NCBI GenBank assembly: GCA_041747155.1
Contig: JBGTFQ010000011.1
Span: 1-14,566 of the forward strand
Source of the DNA: JACDDK01 sp041747155
Lineage (GTDB): Bacteria; Actinomycetota; Rubrobacteria; Rubrobacterales; Rubrobacteraceae
Direction of reading: 5' to 3'
Length of the DNA: 14,566 bases
This document shows, piece after piece, positions 1 to 7,048 of this stretch. The first letter of the stretch is position 1, and each line of letters starts with the position of its first letter. The translations under genes and the position numbers were made by a program. The notes below the pieces were generated by a model, which did no database searches, was not told where the DNA came from, and saw only the letters and a program-made list of their open reading frames with translations.

Positions 1-1
1 C

Positions 2-667
2 GAGTCGTTCATAAACGAGAAGGTGGATTCTCTGATCGACTGGCTCGTGGACCGCAACTTGAAACAGTGGCGTTCGGTCGTGGAGTACGTGAATCGCCGC
101 CGCCAGACGGAGCACGACGAGCGCATGATCGGGGCCGTAGGCGACAACTTCGAGTACAACCGGAGCCGCATCCTGAACTCCGTCGGCAAGAACGCCACCG
201 AGGTCGTCAGAAACTACGACCGCGAAGCCGAAGCCAAAAACCTATCGTTCGCGATCCAGAGCGCCGTAGCCCAGACCGCCGCTACGGGTATCGGCGCGGT
301 CGGCGTAGGGACTGTGGTAGTGGTACTCGCCAGCACCAGGTTCTTAGATGCTACGGGGATTATCGCGGCGGGGATTATCGCAGGCTTCGGCCTGTTTATC
401 TTGCCGAACCGCCGCCGCAAGGCTCGCGAAGAGTTCCGCGAGAAGACGGAGAACCTTCGGGCCAAACTCTCGGAAGCCGTAAGCCGTCAGTTCGACTCGG
501 AGTTGAACGGTTCCGTCGAGCGGATGCGCGAGGCGATCGCACCCTACACACGCTTCGTCCGAACCGAACACACTCGCATGACCGAAGCCCGCGACACCCT
601 AGCTGAACTCGCCGCCGAGTCCGACGAGTTGAGAGCGGAGATCTCCGCCCCCAAACTCGACTCCTAG
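2..667 (+). CDS. Dynamin-like GTPase, C-terminal part (5' end outside window)
   Basis: The reading frame is open from the first bases with no stop upstream, so the GTG at 23 is probably an internal valine and the gene starts outside the window. About 220 residues are visible: a helical charged segment, two adjacent hydrophobic stretches rich in Gly, Ala and Val (about nt 260-400), a basic NRRRK patch, then a long Arg/Glu-rich coiled coil ending in KLDS. A paired membrane segment followed by a coiled coil with an EAIAPYTRFVR-like stretch is what I know from the C-terminus of bacterial dynamin family proteins, which bind and remodel membranes. The GTPase domain would lie upstream and is not seen, so the assignment rests on the tail alone. 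The gene ends 18 bases before the convergent coiled-coil gene. Confidence 0.6.
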   Translation, partial: ESFINEKVDSLIDWLVDRNLKQWRSVVEYVNRRRQTEHDERMIGAVGDNFEYNRSRILNSVGKNATEVVRNYDREAEAKNLSFAIQSAVAQTAATGIGAVGVGTVVVVLASTRFLDATGIIAAGIIAGFGLFILPNRRRKAREEFREKTENLRAKLSEAVSRQFDSELNGSVERMREAIAPYTRFVRTEHTRMTEARDTLAELAAESDELRAEISAPKLDS

Positions 668-685
668 CCGTGAACCTTCAGTCCC

Positions 686-1204
686 CTATTTTCTCTCTTC
701 GGGCCGGGCCTCGTGGCTCATGTCTGGCGCTCCGGTGAAACCATCCGGTCCGGAAGCGGAGATCCTCTCCGGCTCGTCCACGAAAGCTAGTTTTTCTTCC
801 AACTCCGCTTCGTCAACCGACGCTTCGAGACCGAGGCGCGACGCCAGCATCCCGTTCAGCTCATCCTCCTGCAACCCGCTCACCTCCTCGTTCATACGAA
901 CCATGTCCGTCTCCTCGATATCGGACATCCCGAGGTCGTTTATCATCAACGCCACCAATTTCCGTTCCTTCGAATCCCGATCCAAAACTCGCTCCTCTCG
1001 ATCATCAATACTACGCTGAAGACTTTTCTCCAACTCCGCAACCTTATATTCCAACTCCGCTATACGCCGGTCCTTCTCACGGTTCTTCTCTCGCCAACGG
1101 TTGCGGATACGCTTCTCGAACTTGACACTCGACGCAAGAACCCGCCCATACTCCGCCGCGACCTTAGCCCGCTCCTCTTGTATCCAATGCTCCAACTCTC
1201 TCAC
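686..1204 (-). CDS. Coiled-coil protein of unknown function
   Basis: This encodes a 172-residue, very charged protein that I do not recognise. Residues about 20-75 form a predicted coiled coil (RIAELEYKVAELEKSLQ and flanks), followed by an acidic second half with short hydrophobic spots (KLVALMINDLGM, LNGMLASRLGLEA). There is no signal peptide or membrane helix. The GTG at 1204 is the only start before an in-frame TAG five codons upstream; the Shine-Dalgarno site is weak. It converges on the dynamin-like gene with 18 bases between stops. The opposite frame is a serine-rich shadow. It could be an adaptor or filament-like partner of the dynamin-like protein, but convergent orientation gives no operon support for that. 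Confidence 0.6.
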   Translation of the reverse strand: MRELEHWIQEERAKVAAEYGRVLASSVKFEKRIRNRWREKNREKDRRIAELEYKVAELEKSLQRSIDDREERVLDRDSKERKLVALMINDLGMSDIEETDMVRMNEEVSGLQEDELNGMLASRLGLEASVDEAELEEKLAFVDEPERISASGPDGFTGAPDMSHEARPEERK

Positions 1205-1264
1205 CCACCGAGTCTAACCCACCGGCCAAATGTAAAGGCGAAACCACCCACATACCTCAAATTA

Positions 1265-1278
1265 TTAACATATGTTAA
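1265..1278. promoter_or_regulatory. 14-bp perfect palindrome, possible operator
   Basis: TTAACATATGTTAA is a perfect dyad in the AT-rich region between the divergent coiled-coil and NlpC/P60 genes. Its position would suit a dimeric regulator acting on one or both promoters. No regulator is encoded nearby and the motif is not one I can tie to a family. Confidence 0.35.
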
Positions 1279-1364
1279 ATTTTTGCGTCGAGAAAGATAT
1301 ATCGTTTTTCCCGCATATGAAGGATTTTTGGCTTGAGCGTAGCCTGTAGATTGTAGTTTATGCA

Positions 1365-1392
1365 TTGAAGATATTGGAAAAGGCGGTATGTT
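1365..1392 (+). promoter_or_regulatory. Candidate sigma-70 promoter for the NlpC/P60 gene
   Basis: TTGAAG (1365-1370) and TATGTT (1387-1392) are separated by 16 bases, each matching four of six consensus positions. This would give a leader of about 80 bases that includes the GAGGAG/CTCCTC hairpin at 1403-1419. Other weak matches exist in this AT-rich stretch, so this is tentative. Confidence 0.3.
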
Positions 1393-1480
1393 TCGGGCCG
1401 TTGAGGAGGGGGGCTCCTCTTGTAAGAACTGGTGCGTCCCTGCTTGTTGTTAGTGGAAGCTGTTCGAGAGGAAGTGTGTT

Positions 1481-1936
1481 TTGGCGGTACAGATAAAGAT
1501 GTTGACGTTCGTAGTTGGGGCGTTTTTGGTTTTGACGGCGGGTATTTTGGCGGTGTCAGCGAAGTCTGCTGAGAGTCATCCTATTGGTGGCAATAGCTCT
1601 GTCGTAGCTGAGGCTCAATCTTGGTTAGGCGTTCCGTATGTTTACGGTGGCGCGTCTGCTGCTGGGGTAGATTGTTCGGGGTTCACGATGGCTGTGTATA
1701 GCGCGTTTGGAGTTTCGTTGCCGCACAACGCGGCGGCTCAGGCGGGTTATGGCACGCCGGTTTCGTCACCTAGCGCCGGTGACCTCGTGCTTTCGGATTA
1801 CACCGGAGCTGGCATTGGACACGCAGGCATAGCTACGGGTGATGGGAACATGATCAACGCTCCCTACCCAGGTACTACGGTGCGCTACGACCCGATCATC
1901 CCGGAGAACGTCGTCGCTTACCGCAGCATCGTCTAG
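1481..1936 (+). CDS. Secreted single-domain NlpC/P60 cell-wall peptidase
   Basis: The product is 151 residues. Residues 1-27 form a signal peptide or membrane anchor (basic start, hydrophobic LTFVVGAFLVLTAGI, then AVSA as a likely cleavage site). Residues about 38-150 are an NlpC/P60 cysteine peptidase domain with GVDCSGF (nucleophile Cys65) and GHAGIATG (His114); the third polar residue is probably in NMINAP. Family members cut D-Glu-to-diamino-acid bonds in peptidoglycan stem peptides outside the membrane. There is no SH3, LysM or coiled-coil targeting domain, so it is a minimal form. The TTG at 1481 is preferred because AGAGGAAG lies 6 bases upstream; ATG at 1499 is the alternative. It is a single-gene unit ending in a strong terminator. 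The first two thirds use many T-ending codons, unlike the last third and the neighbouring genes. Confidence 0.85.
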   Translation: MAVQIKMLTFVVGAFLVLTAGILAVSAKSAESHPIGGNSSVVAEAQSWLGVPYVYGGASAAGVDCSGFTMAVYSAFGVSLPHNAAAQAGYGTPVSSPSAGDLVLSDYTGAGIGHAGIATGDGNMINAPYPGTTVRYDPIIPENVVAYRSIV

Positions 1937-1959
1937 CGAACAAAACACAACAGCAACAG

Positions 1960-2000
1960 ATAGAGGGGCCGCCTAAGAAATAGGCGGCCCCTCTATTTTT
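1960..2000 (+). terminator. Strong intrinsic terminator after the NlpC/P60 gene
   Basis: A perfect 15-bp stem, TAGAGGGGCCGCCTA pairing with its exact complement across the loop AGAAA, is followed by a run of five T. It lies 24 bases after the stop codon. Reading on the minus strand the hairpin is followed by a moderately T-rich stretch (TCTGTTGCTGTTG), so it may also stop transcripts coming from tRNA-Phe. Confidence 0.9.
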
Positions 2001-2009
2001 CTGAGAAAG

Positions 2010-2082
2010 TGGCGGGACCGGGACTCGAACCCGGGACACCGCGATTTTCAGTCGCGTGCTCTACCAACTGAGCTATCCCGCC
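2010..2082 (-). tRNA. tRNA-Phe (anticodon GAA)
   Basis: Read on the minus strand this 73-base gene folds as a normal cloverleaf. The acceptor GGCGGGA pairs with TCCCGCC, the D-arm is AGCTCAGTTGGTAGAGC, the anticodon stem CGCGA/TCGCG encloses loop CTGAAAA with anticodon GAA, and the T-arm has GGTTCGAGTCC. The discriminator is A. CCA is not encoded. The gene has its own promoter upstream and sits against the terminator shared with the NlpC/P60 gene. Confidence 0.95.
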
Positions 2083-2111
2083 GTAACGGCACGCCATACG
2101 CGCCGCGAAGG

Positions 2112-2140
2112 ATTCTAAGGTACACAGGACACGCTATCAA
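2112..2140 (-). promoter_or_regulatory. Promoter of tRNA-Phe
   Basis: On the minus strand TTGATA (2140-2135) and TAGAAT (2117-2112) are spaced by exactly 17 bases, each five of six to the sigma-70 consensus. Initiation about seven bases downstream would leave a leader of roughly 20-25 bases before the mature tRNA at 2082. Confidence 0.7.
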
Positions 2141-2158
2141 GGCCGCGCCGCGTAAAGT

Positions 2159-2187
2159 GGTGGCCTCGTCGTCTTACAGAGGCCACC
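2159..2187 (-). terminator. Hairpin after the thioredoxin gene
   Basis: GGTGGCCTC and GAGGCCACC form a perfect 9-bp stem with an 11-base loop, 16 bases downstream of the thioredoxin stop. On the minus strand it is followed by only a short T-containing tail (ACTTTACG). It probably ends or stabilises the thioredoxin transcript and separates it from the tRNA-Phe promoter. Confidence 0.6.
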
Positions 2188-2203
2188 GCACCTAAGTTTC
2201 AGG

Positions 2204-2539
2204 TTACTTCGACGAAAACCGTTCGAGATCGAAGGTCGATTCGATCATCTCTTTGGGCAATGCCCCCATGACGGCTTTCGGCTGCTCACCTGGCTCGAAC
2301 AGAGCTATTGTGGGGATGCTGGAGATCTGGAACGCCCCGGCGAGATCTTGCTCGGCCTCTACATCCACTTTGGCGACCTTCACGGCCCCTTCGTACTCGC
2401 GGGCGATCTCCTCCATCACCGGAGCCACCTGCCGACAAGGAGCGCACCACTCAGCCCAGAAATCAACCAGAACGGGAACCTCGGACTTCAGCACCTCATC
2501 CTCGAACGTATCTACCGTAACCGCTATCGGCTGGGACAA
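2204..2539 (-). CDS. trxA: Thioredoxin
   Basis: The product is a 111-residue single-domain thioredoxin, the normal family length. The active site is WCAPC (Cys32 and Cys35), a variant of the usual WCGPC; the buried acid is in VDFWA (Asp26) and the cis-proline is in SSIPT (Pro76). It would reduce disulfides in cytoplasmic proteins using electrons from thioredoxin reductase, which is not in this window. The start is TTG at 2539, with GAAAGGAAG about 6 bases upstream; no ATG fits. It follows the small membrane protein by 57 bases on the same strand and is followed by a 9-bp hairpin. The Gly-to-Ala change at the active site is found in some thioredoxins and may shift the redox potential. Confidence 0.93.
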   Translation of the reverse strand: MSQPIAVTVDTFEDEVLKSEVPVLVDFWAEWCAPCRQVAPVMEEIAREYEGAVKVAKVDVEAEQDLAGAFQISSIPTIALFEPGEQPKAVMGALPKEMIESTFDLERFSSK

Positions 2540-2596
2540 AACAAACTTCCTTTCACTATGGTATTTACAGACTACTCATGGAGTTTATCCTGAGCG

Positions 2597-2869
2597 TCAA
2601 GGACGCGGTCTCTCCAGGACGGAGAGGATCAAGCCAACCACGGCCGTGGCGATCAGGACCAGGATCGGACCTAGGGAATACGGTGCGTATCCGATCAAGC
2701 TCAGGGCAACCACCCCCAAGCATACGAAAGAGGCAATTCTCAGAAGGGCGACGGTTGTTTTACGAGCCCTCAAAGCCATACGCTCGCGGCCCATCGAGGA
2801 GATCAAGGCGTCCGCGTTCTCTGGTGGCTCATCCTGGACGCGCTTCTCGTCGCTCATACGCGACAGCAT
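2597..2869 (-). CDS. Small two-helix membrane protein, unknown function
   Basis: The product is 90 residues: an acidic, hydrophilic N-terminus of about 35 residues, a basic RARK segment, then two hydrophobic helices (about residues 40-60 and 66-84) with a short turn, ending in a basic ERPRP tail. The pattern predicts a helical hairpin with both ends in the cytoplasm. I do not recognise the family. ATG at 2869 and ATG at 2857 (MSDEKR) are both possible starts, and neither has a clear Shine-Dalgarno site. It lies between tRNA-Asp (33 bases upstream) and thioredoxin (57 bases downstream), all on the minus strand, so cotranscription is possible. Confidence 0.65.
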   Translation of the reverse strand: MLSRMSDEKRVQDEPPENADALISSMGRERMALRARKTTVALLRIASFVCLGVVALSLIGYAPYSLGPILVLIATAVVGLILSVLERPRP

Positions 2870-2902
2870 ACATCAGACCAGAACCAAAAAAGCATCGTGA
2901 GG

Positions 2903-2976
<74 letters not shown>

Positions 2977-2987
2977 GCGAGGGGCAT

Positions 2988-3015
2988 CCTGTAAAGGACT
3001 CAGGGAGTTTAACAA
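2988..3015 (-). promoter_or_regulatory. Possible promoter of tRNA-Asp
   Basis: On the minus strand TTGTTA (3015-3010) and TACAGG (2993-2988) are spaced by 16 bases, and the distance to the tRNA 5' end at 2976 fits a very short leader. The -10 match is poor, so this is weak. Confidence 0.25.
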
Positions 3016-3030
3016 ACATGACCCCAACCG

Positions 3031-3141
3031 TCACCTATTCAGACAAACCTTTTCCCCGTAGATACGTTCGGGATCAGCTACTGCGTTCAGGGATGCGCTG
3101 ACGAAGTCGCCGATCCAAGACTCGCAACGTAAACTCAGCAC
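3031..3141 (-). other. Short coding-like ORF or gene remnant
   Basis: On the minus strand GTG at 3141 opens a 36-codon frame ending at TGA (3031), with protein-like composition and the GC-ending codon use of neighbouring genes (for example ESWIGDFVSASLNAVADPER). There is no good Shine-Dalgarno site and the frame is closed by TAG shortly upstream. It lies between the dehydrogenase operon and tRNA-Asp. It may be chance, a small protein, or a leftover C-terminus of a lost gene. I do not recognise it. Otherwise I see nothing in 2977-3215 except the hairpin at 3159-3187 and the possible tRNA promoter. Confidence 0.2.
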
Positions 3142-3158
3142 CGGCCAAACGACAACCT

Positions 3159-3187
3159 AAGTGGGTTCGGTATTTCCGAGCCCACTT
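3159..3187 (-). terminator. Hairpin after the dehydrogenase operon
   Basis: AAGTGGGTTCGG and CCGAGCCCACTT form a 12-bp stem with one wobble pair and the loop TATTT, 28 bases downstream of the last gene of the minus-strand operon. There is no T-run after it on either strand, so it may be a weak terminator or a 3'-end stabiliser. Confidence 0.45.
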
Positions 3188-3215
3188 GGGCAATGTCGAC
3201 CTACGTGTCGAACTG

Positions 3216-4322
3216 CTATCGCTCGCTTACGCGCAGGACGGGTTTGATCGCCTCTCCCGCCTCTGCGGCATGGGCGGCATCGTTGATCCCGTCCAAGTCG
3301 TAGAATTTCACGAGACGGTCCATCGGGAAGCGTCCCTGGGAGTGCAATTCCACCAGGCGCGGAATAAAGACATCCGGGACCGAGTCTCCTTCTACAATAC
3401 CTTTTATAGTCTTACCGGGGATCAGGATGTCGTTCATATCGAAGGTCGCCTCCGTGCCAAGACGCGCTGCGCCTATTAGACCGCAAACCCCCATTGGGCC
3501 GAGAGCATCCACCGCCTGACGGAACACAGCGGGCACAGCGGTCGTCTCCACGGAGAAGTCCACTCCCCCACCTGTTAGCTCCTTGATGGCCTCCACGCTA
3601 TTCGTTTCCTCGCCGTTGATCGTGTGTGTGGCTCCGAGCTCCTCTGCGAGCTGCAGGCGGTCGGGTTTTACGTCCACGCCGATGATGGTGGTGCAACCGG
3701 CGATTCGAGCCGCCATGATCGCACTGAGCCCTACGGCCCCTGTTCCGAAGACGACGATGCTGGTGCCAGCATCTGGACTCAGCGAGTTGAGCACCCCGCC
3801 AGCCCCCGTCTGAATGCCACATCCCAGCGGCCCTAGTATCTCTAGCGGTGCGTCGTTAGCGACCTTCACCACGTTGCGCTCCGTCGCTAGTGCGTGCGTG
3901 GCGAACGACGATTGCCCGAAGAAATGCGCGTGCATCAAATCTCCGCCTGAGCTTACAGGACTGGTCCCATCCAGGCGTGTACCCCCGAAATTCAGGCCGA
4001 AGAAACTCATGCAGTAAGTTGGTTTCCCTGACAGACACGTAGCGCACTTGCCGCACGAGGAGAAGGTCAACACCACGTTATCTCCAGGCTCGACTTTCGT
4101 TACTCCGGCGCCCACCTCTTCGATGACACCGGCTCCTTCATGGCCGAGGACGCACGGCAGCGGCACCGGATACCATTGATCCCGCACGATAAGGTCCGTG
4201 TGGCACATCCCCGTAGCCACGATTCTTACCAGCACTTCTCCAGCACGGGGTCCTTCGAGGTCCAACTCTTCCACCGAGAAGGGCTGCTCCTTCTCCCGCG
4301 CCACCGCCGCCGTAATCTTCAT
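3216..4322 (-). CDS. Zinc-dependent alcohol dehydrogenase (benzyl/aryl-alcohol type)
   Basis: The product is 368 residues, the usual length for the medium-chain zinc alcohol dehydrogenase family. Catalytic zinc ligands are Cys40 (in GMCHTD), His61-Glu62 (in LGHEGAG) and Cys168 (in LGCGIQTGAG). A structural zinc is held by Cys90, Cys93, Cys96 and Cys104. The Rossmann glycine motif is GTGAVG (193-198) and Asp217 in GVDVKPDR indicates NAD preference. The LGCGIQTGAGG stretch and overall pattern resemble XylB-type aryl-alcohol dehydrogenases, which oxidise an alcohol reversibly to an aldehyde; the actual substrate is not known. The start is ATG at 4322, preceded by GGGAAGGGAG; an in-frame ATG 63 bases upstream has no such site. 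It is third in an operon after an aldehyde dehydrogenase, which would take its product. Confidence 0.9.
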   Translation of the reverse strand: MKITAAVAREKEQPFSVEELDLEGPRAGEVLVRIVATGMCHTDLIVRDQWYPVPLPCVLGHEGAGVIEEVGAGVTKVEPGDNVVLTFSSCGKCATCLSGKPTYCMSFFGLNFGGTRLDGTSPVSSGGDLMHAHFFGQSSFATHALATERNVVKVANDAPLEILGPLGCGIQTGAGGVLNSLSPDAGTSIVVFGTGAVGLSAIMAARIAGCTTIIGVDVKPDRLQLAEELGATHTINGEETNSVEAIKELTGGGVDFSVETTAVPAVFRQAVDALGPMGVCGLIGAARLGTEATFDMNDILIPGKTIKGIVEGDSVPDVFIPRLVELHSQGRFPMDRLVKFYDLDGINDAAHAAEAGEAIKPVLRVSER

Positions 4323-4392
4323 CGTGCTCCCTTCCCTGGGTCCCCTCCCATCCACCAATCCTTTACAGAATGCCACACCCATCATTTTGGGG

Positions 4393-4409
4393 CGAGCTAT
4401 CTAAGCTCG
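4393..4409 (-). other. Small hairpin between the aldehyde and alcohol dehydrogenase genes
   Basis: CGAGCT and AGCTCG pair around the loop ATCTA in the 102-base gap between the aldehyde dehydrogenase stop and the next gene. There is no T-run, so it is more likely an RNA processing or stability element than a terminator. Confidence 0.3.
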
Positions 4410-4424
4410 TACTCGCTACGGGTG

Positions 4425-5876
4425 TTAGATCTCGTACTTGATGGCAACGGTCTTTACTGCGCTGTATTCGTACAGAGCTTCGTAACCCTTCTCGCGTCCG
4501 TGGCCGGATTTTTTGAAGCCTCCGAATGGCAACTCTACGCCGCCGCCCGCGCCATAGGTGTTGACGTAGACCTGTCCGGCGCGTAGTTCGCTGGCGAGCC
4601 AGTGCGCCTTTCCAACGTCGCAGGTCCAAACAGCGGCGATCAGACCATAGTCCGTGCCGTTTGCTATGTCGGCGGCATGTTCGAGGTCGTCGAAAGTCGT
4701 GGCGACGAGCACGGGACCGAATACTTCCTCCTGCGCCAGCCGGTCTCCAGGTGAGACATCGCCGAAGAGCGTCGGCTCGAAGAAGAAACCATTGCCGAGC
4801 CTGTCTCCCTGTGCGACGTCGCCACCCGAAAGTAGATTCGCTTCTGCTTTGCCCGTCTGGACGTAGCTGTCCACTCGCTGTAGTTGGGTTTCGGAGATGA
4901 TCGGGCCGAGGTCTGGGTCTTCGAGTCCCGGACCGAGGGTGATATCCTCGAATTTCTTGGCGACGGCTTCGACTACCTGTTCTTGCACGCTTTCCTCGAC
5001 TAGAAGCCTTGAGCCTGCGGAGCAGGTCTGACCGGCGTTCTGGATGATGGAGTTCACGATGATCGGTACCGCGCCGTCAATGTCGGCGTCAGCAAATACT
5101 ATGTTGGGCGATTTGCCTCCGAGTTCCAGCGTCACGGGTATGACATTCGCGGCGGCGGCCCGGCCTACGATCTGGCCGACCTCGCCCGAGCCGGTGAAGG
5201 CGAGGTGATCAATGCCCGAGTGAGCGGACAGCGCGGCACCAGCTTCCTCACCATATCCGGGGACGACGTTGAGTACGCCTGGAGGCAGCCCAGCCTCCAA
5301 CGCCAACTCTCCGAGTCGGATAGGACTGAGCGGAGCTTCTTCGGCGGGCTTCATCACGCAGCAGTTTCCAGCGGCCAGGGCCGGAGCGACGGAGCGGCAG
5401 CCGATCTGGAGCGGGTAGTTCCACGGGATGATGTGTCCCGTAACGCCATAAGGCTCGCGAACCGTGTAGGTAAAGGTGTCCGCGAGAGCCGGGATGGTAT
5501 GACCGTAGAGCGACTCTATGGTATTGGCGTAGAACTCGAAGTATCGGGCGGCTACCGTGGCGTCGGCTCGCGCCTGCTTTAGCGGCTTGCCGGTATCTAG
5601 ACTCTCCAGCCGCGCAAGCTCTTCGTGATCCCGACGCAACAACTCGGCGAGGCGGTGCAGAATTCGAGCGCGTTCGGAGGGCGTGGTGCGGCGCCAGGTG
5701 GTCTCGTAAGCCTCACGCGCAGCTTCTACCGCCTGATCCACCTCCGCAGAGCCGCATCGGGCGACCGTAGCGCAGACTTGCCCCGTCGAAGGGTCTACAT
5801 TCTCGAAAGTACTATTGCCGTTCACCCTTTCGCCACCGATGATGGCCGGATAGTTTTGTATGGATGTCACGCTCAT
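4425..5876 (-). CDS. NAD(P)-dependent aldehyde dehydrogenase
   Basis: The product is 483 residues, full length for the ALDH superfamily. It oxidises an aldehyde to the carboxylate in the cytoplasm. Visible hallmarks are PWNYP with Asn153, the cofactor glycine region FTGS (227-230), the general base Glu251 in LELGGKSPN, the nucleophile Cys285 in AGQTCSAGSR, EEVFGPV (383-389) and the C-terminal PFGGFKKSGHGRE. It is closest in pattern to betaine, phenylacetaldehyde or semialdehyde-type ALDHs, and the substrate cannot be told from sequence. The start is ATG at 5876 with AAAGGGGA 5 bases upstream; the open frame extends 51 codons further up but overlaps the previous gene with nonsense sequence. 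It lies 37 bases after one alcohol dehydrogenase and 102 bases before another. Confidence 0.93.
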   Translation of the reverse strand: MSVTSIQNYPAIIGGERVNGNSTFENVDPSTGQVCATVARCGSAEVDQAVEAAREAYETTWRRTTPSERARILHRLAELLRRDHEELARLESLDTGKPLKQARADATVAARYFEFYANTIESLYGHTIPALADTFTYTVREPYGVTGHIIPWNYPLQIGCRSVAPALAAGNCCVMKPAEEAPLSPIRLGELALEAGLPPGVLNVVPGYGEEAGAALSAHSGIDHLAFTGSGEVGQIVGRAAAANVIPVTLELGGKSPNIVFADADIDGAVPIIVNSIIQNAGQTCSAGSRLLVEESVQEQVVEAVAKKFEDITLGPGLEDPDLGPIISETQLQRVDSYVQTGKAEANLLSGGDVAQGDRLGNGFFFEPTLFGDVSPGDRLAQEEVFGPVLVATTFDDLEHAADIANGTDYGLIAAVWTCDVGKAHWLASELRAGQVYVNTYGAGGGVELPFGGFKKSGHGREKGYEALYEYSAVKTVAIKYEI

Positions 5877-5913
5877 TAAATCCCCTTTCTCAGTTGCCGC
5901 CTTAACATGACCT

Positions 5914-7005
5914 CTAACTCGGTACGATGGCGGGCCGTGCGACCTTTCGGGCTTCTTCCCGCTCGATGGCTTCGCCGACTTCCTCCAGCGTGTACTCCCG
6001 GTCGGTGAGTTCATCGAAGGGATGATCACGGTGTTTGCGCTCCAGGAACTTCAAGGCGCGGTGTAGATACCACGGCTGGTAACGCACCATCCCTTGCACG
6101 TGCAGGTTCTTGCGGGTGATCAGACCCGGTGCAACCGAAACTTCATGCTCCGGGCCGACGTTTACATTGCCTATCTCGATCACATCTCCTCCAGGACGTG
6201 CGAGATGCAAGGCTTCCACGAAAGCCGCCGGAACGCCAGCCACCTCCAACACCACATCCGCGCCGTAGCCATCGGTGAGTCCCTGCACGACCTCGACCCG
6301 CTCCTCCGATGTTGTGTGCTCTCGCAGGTCTACTATGTGCCCCGCACCGAACCGCTTCGCCAGTTCGATCCGCTCCGGGATTCCCTCGACCATGATGACC
6401 TCGGCACCGAGATCTTTGCCGACAGACGCCGCATACAAACCGAGTCCACCAGCTCCTTGTATCACCAGGCTATCGCCAGCGGAGAGCCCGATCCGATGCA
6501 GCCCGTACAACACCTGCGAGAGCCCACAATTGGCCCCGGCGACGACTTTATCCGGGATTCCGTCAGGAACCTTATAGAAGTACTGATCCGGATGTACATA
6601 GTAGTGAGTGGAGAACGAACCATGAAAATGCGGCTCGACTTCGGGTGGCTTGGACCAAAAATCGTAGGCCCTCCGACACAAGTTGAACTCACCGCGCAGA
6701 CACGCCGGACACTTGCGGCACGTAAGAAAATACGGTGCCACCACGCGATCCCCCACGCTCACAGCATTCCCCGCGTAATCCGTCTCCACACCGTCGCCCA
6801 GAGCCGCGATCTCTCCAACAAACTCGTGACCCAACACGCACTGGCGGATAAGCGGATGGTGGAAACGGTAGATATGCACCTCCGAGCCACACAGGTTCGC
6901 CCGTCGAACCTTCGTGAGCACGGCCCCTGGTTCGGGCGCGGGGATCTCGAACTCCTTCACGCGCACCTCCGCCGGTCCCACCAGCGCAGCAACCCTTCCC
7001 TTCAT
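5914..7005 (-). CDS. Zinc-dependent alcohol dehydrogenase, second paralogue
   Basis: The product is 363 residues and belongs to the medium-chain dehydrogenase family but is not close to its neighbour. The catalytic zinc site has Cys39 (NLCGSE) and His60-Glu61 (LGHEFVG). Structural zinc ligands are Cys96, Cys99, Cys102 and Cys110. The nucleotide motif is GAGGLG (184-189), with Glu207 in MVEGIPER suggesting NAD. The CGSEVHIY stretch recalls the sorbitol/threonine dehydrogenase side of the family, so it may act on a secondary alcohol, polyol or hydroxy acid. The start is ATG at 7005, with AGGAGGAAAT at ideal spacing. It is the first intact gene of the minus-strand operon. A 308-codon frame on the opposite strand is a shadow. 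Confidence 0.9.
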   Translation of the reverse strand: MKGRVAALVGPAEVRVKEFEIPAPEPGAVLTKVRRANLCGSEVHIYRFHHPLIRQCVLGHEFVGEIAALGDGVETDYAGNAVSVGDRVVAPYFLTCRKCPACLRGEFNLCRRAYDFWSKPPEVEPHFHGSFSTHYYVHPDQYFYKVPDGIPDKVVAGANCGLSQVLYGLHRIGLSAGDSLVIQGAGGLGLYAASVGKDLGAEVIMVEGIPERIELAKRFGAGHIVDLREHTTSEERVEVVQGLTDGYGADVVLEVAGVPAAFVEALHLARPGGDVIEIGNVNVGPEHEVSVAPGLITRKNLHVQGMVRYQPWYLHRALKFLERKHRDHPFDELTDREYTLEEVGEAIEREEARKVARPAIVPS

Positions 7006-7048
7006 CCAATTTCCTCCTGATTCTTTGTCCTCGACAGTAGAACGGCGG

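Larger units (their letters stand above)
1205..1480. other. AT-rich intergenic region between divergent genes
   Basis: No gene is seen in these 276 bases. They are clearly richer in A and T than the surrounding genes, lie between a minus-strand and a plus-strand gene, and so should hold promoters for both. A 14-bp palindrome (1265-1278), a candidate promoter (1365-1392) and a small GC hairpin (GAGGAG/CTCCTC, 1403-1419, not followed by a T-run) are the recognisable elements. Confidence 0.6.

Noticed and set aside
720..1019. Serine-rich 99-codon frame on the plus strand
   Set aside because: It is the complement of the coiled-coil gene, and its Ser/Arg-rich composition is what antisense of Glu/Arg-rich coding gives.
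1381..1480. Possible c-di-AMP (ydaO-type) riboswitch before the NlpC/P60 gene
   Set aside because: Such riboswitches often precede cell-wall peptidase genes in actinobacteria, but the leader is short and I could not see the conserved helices; only one 6-bp hairpin is present.
6094..7020. A 308-codon frame on the plus strand
   Set aside because: It lies entirely opposite a dehydrogenase gene with all zinc and nucleotide motifs intact, and its product has no recognisable domain; it is an antisense shadow.
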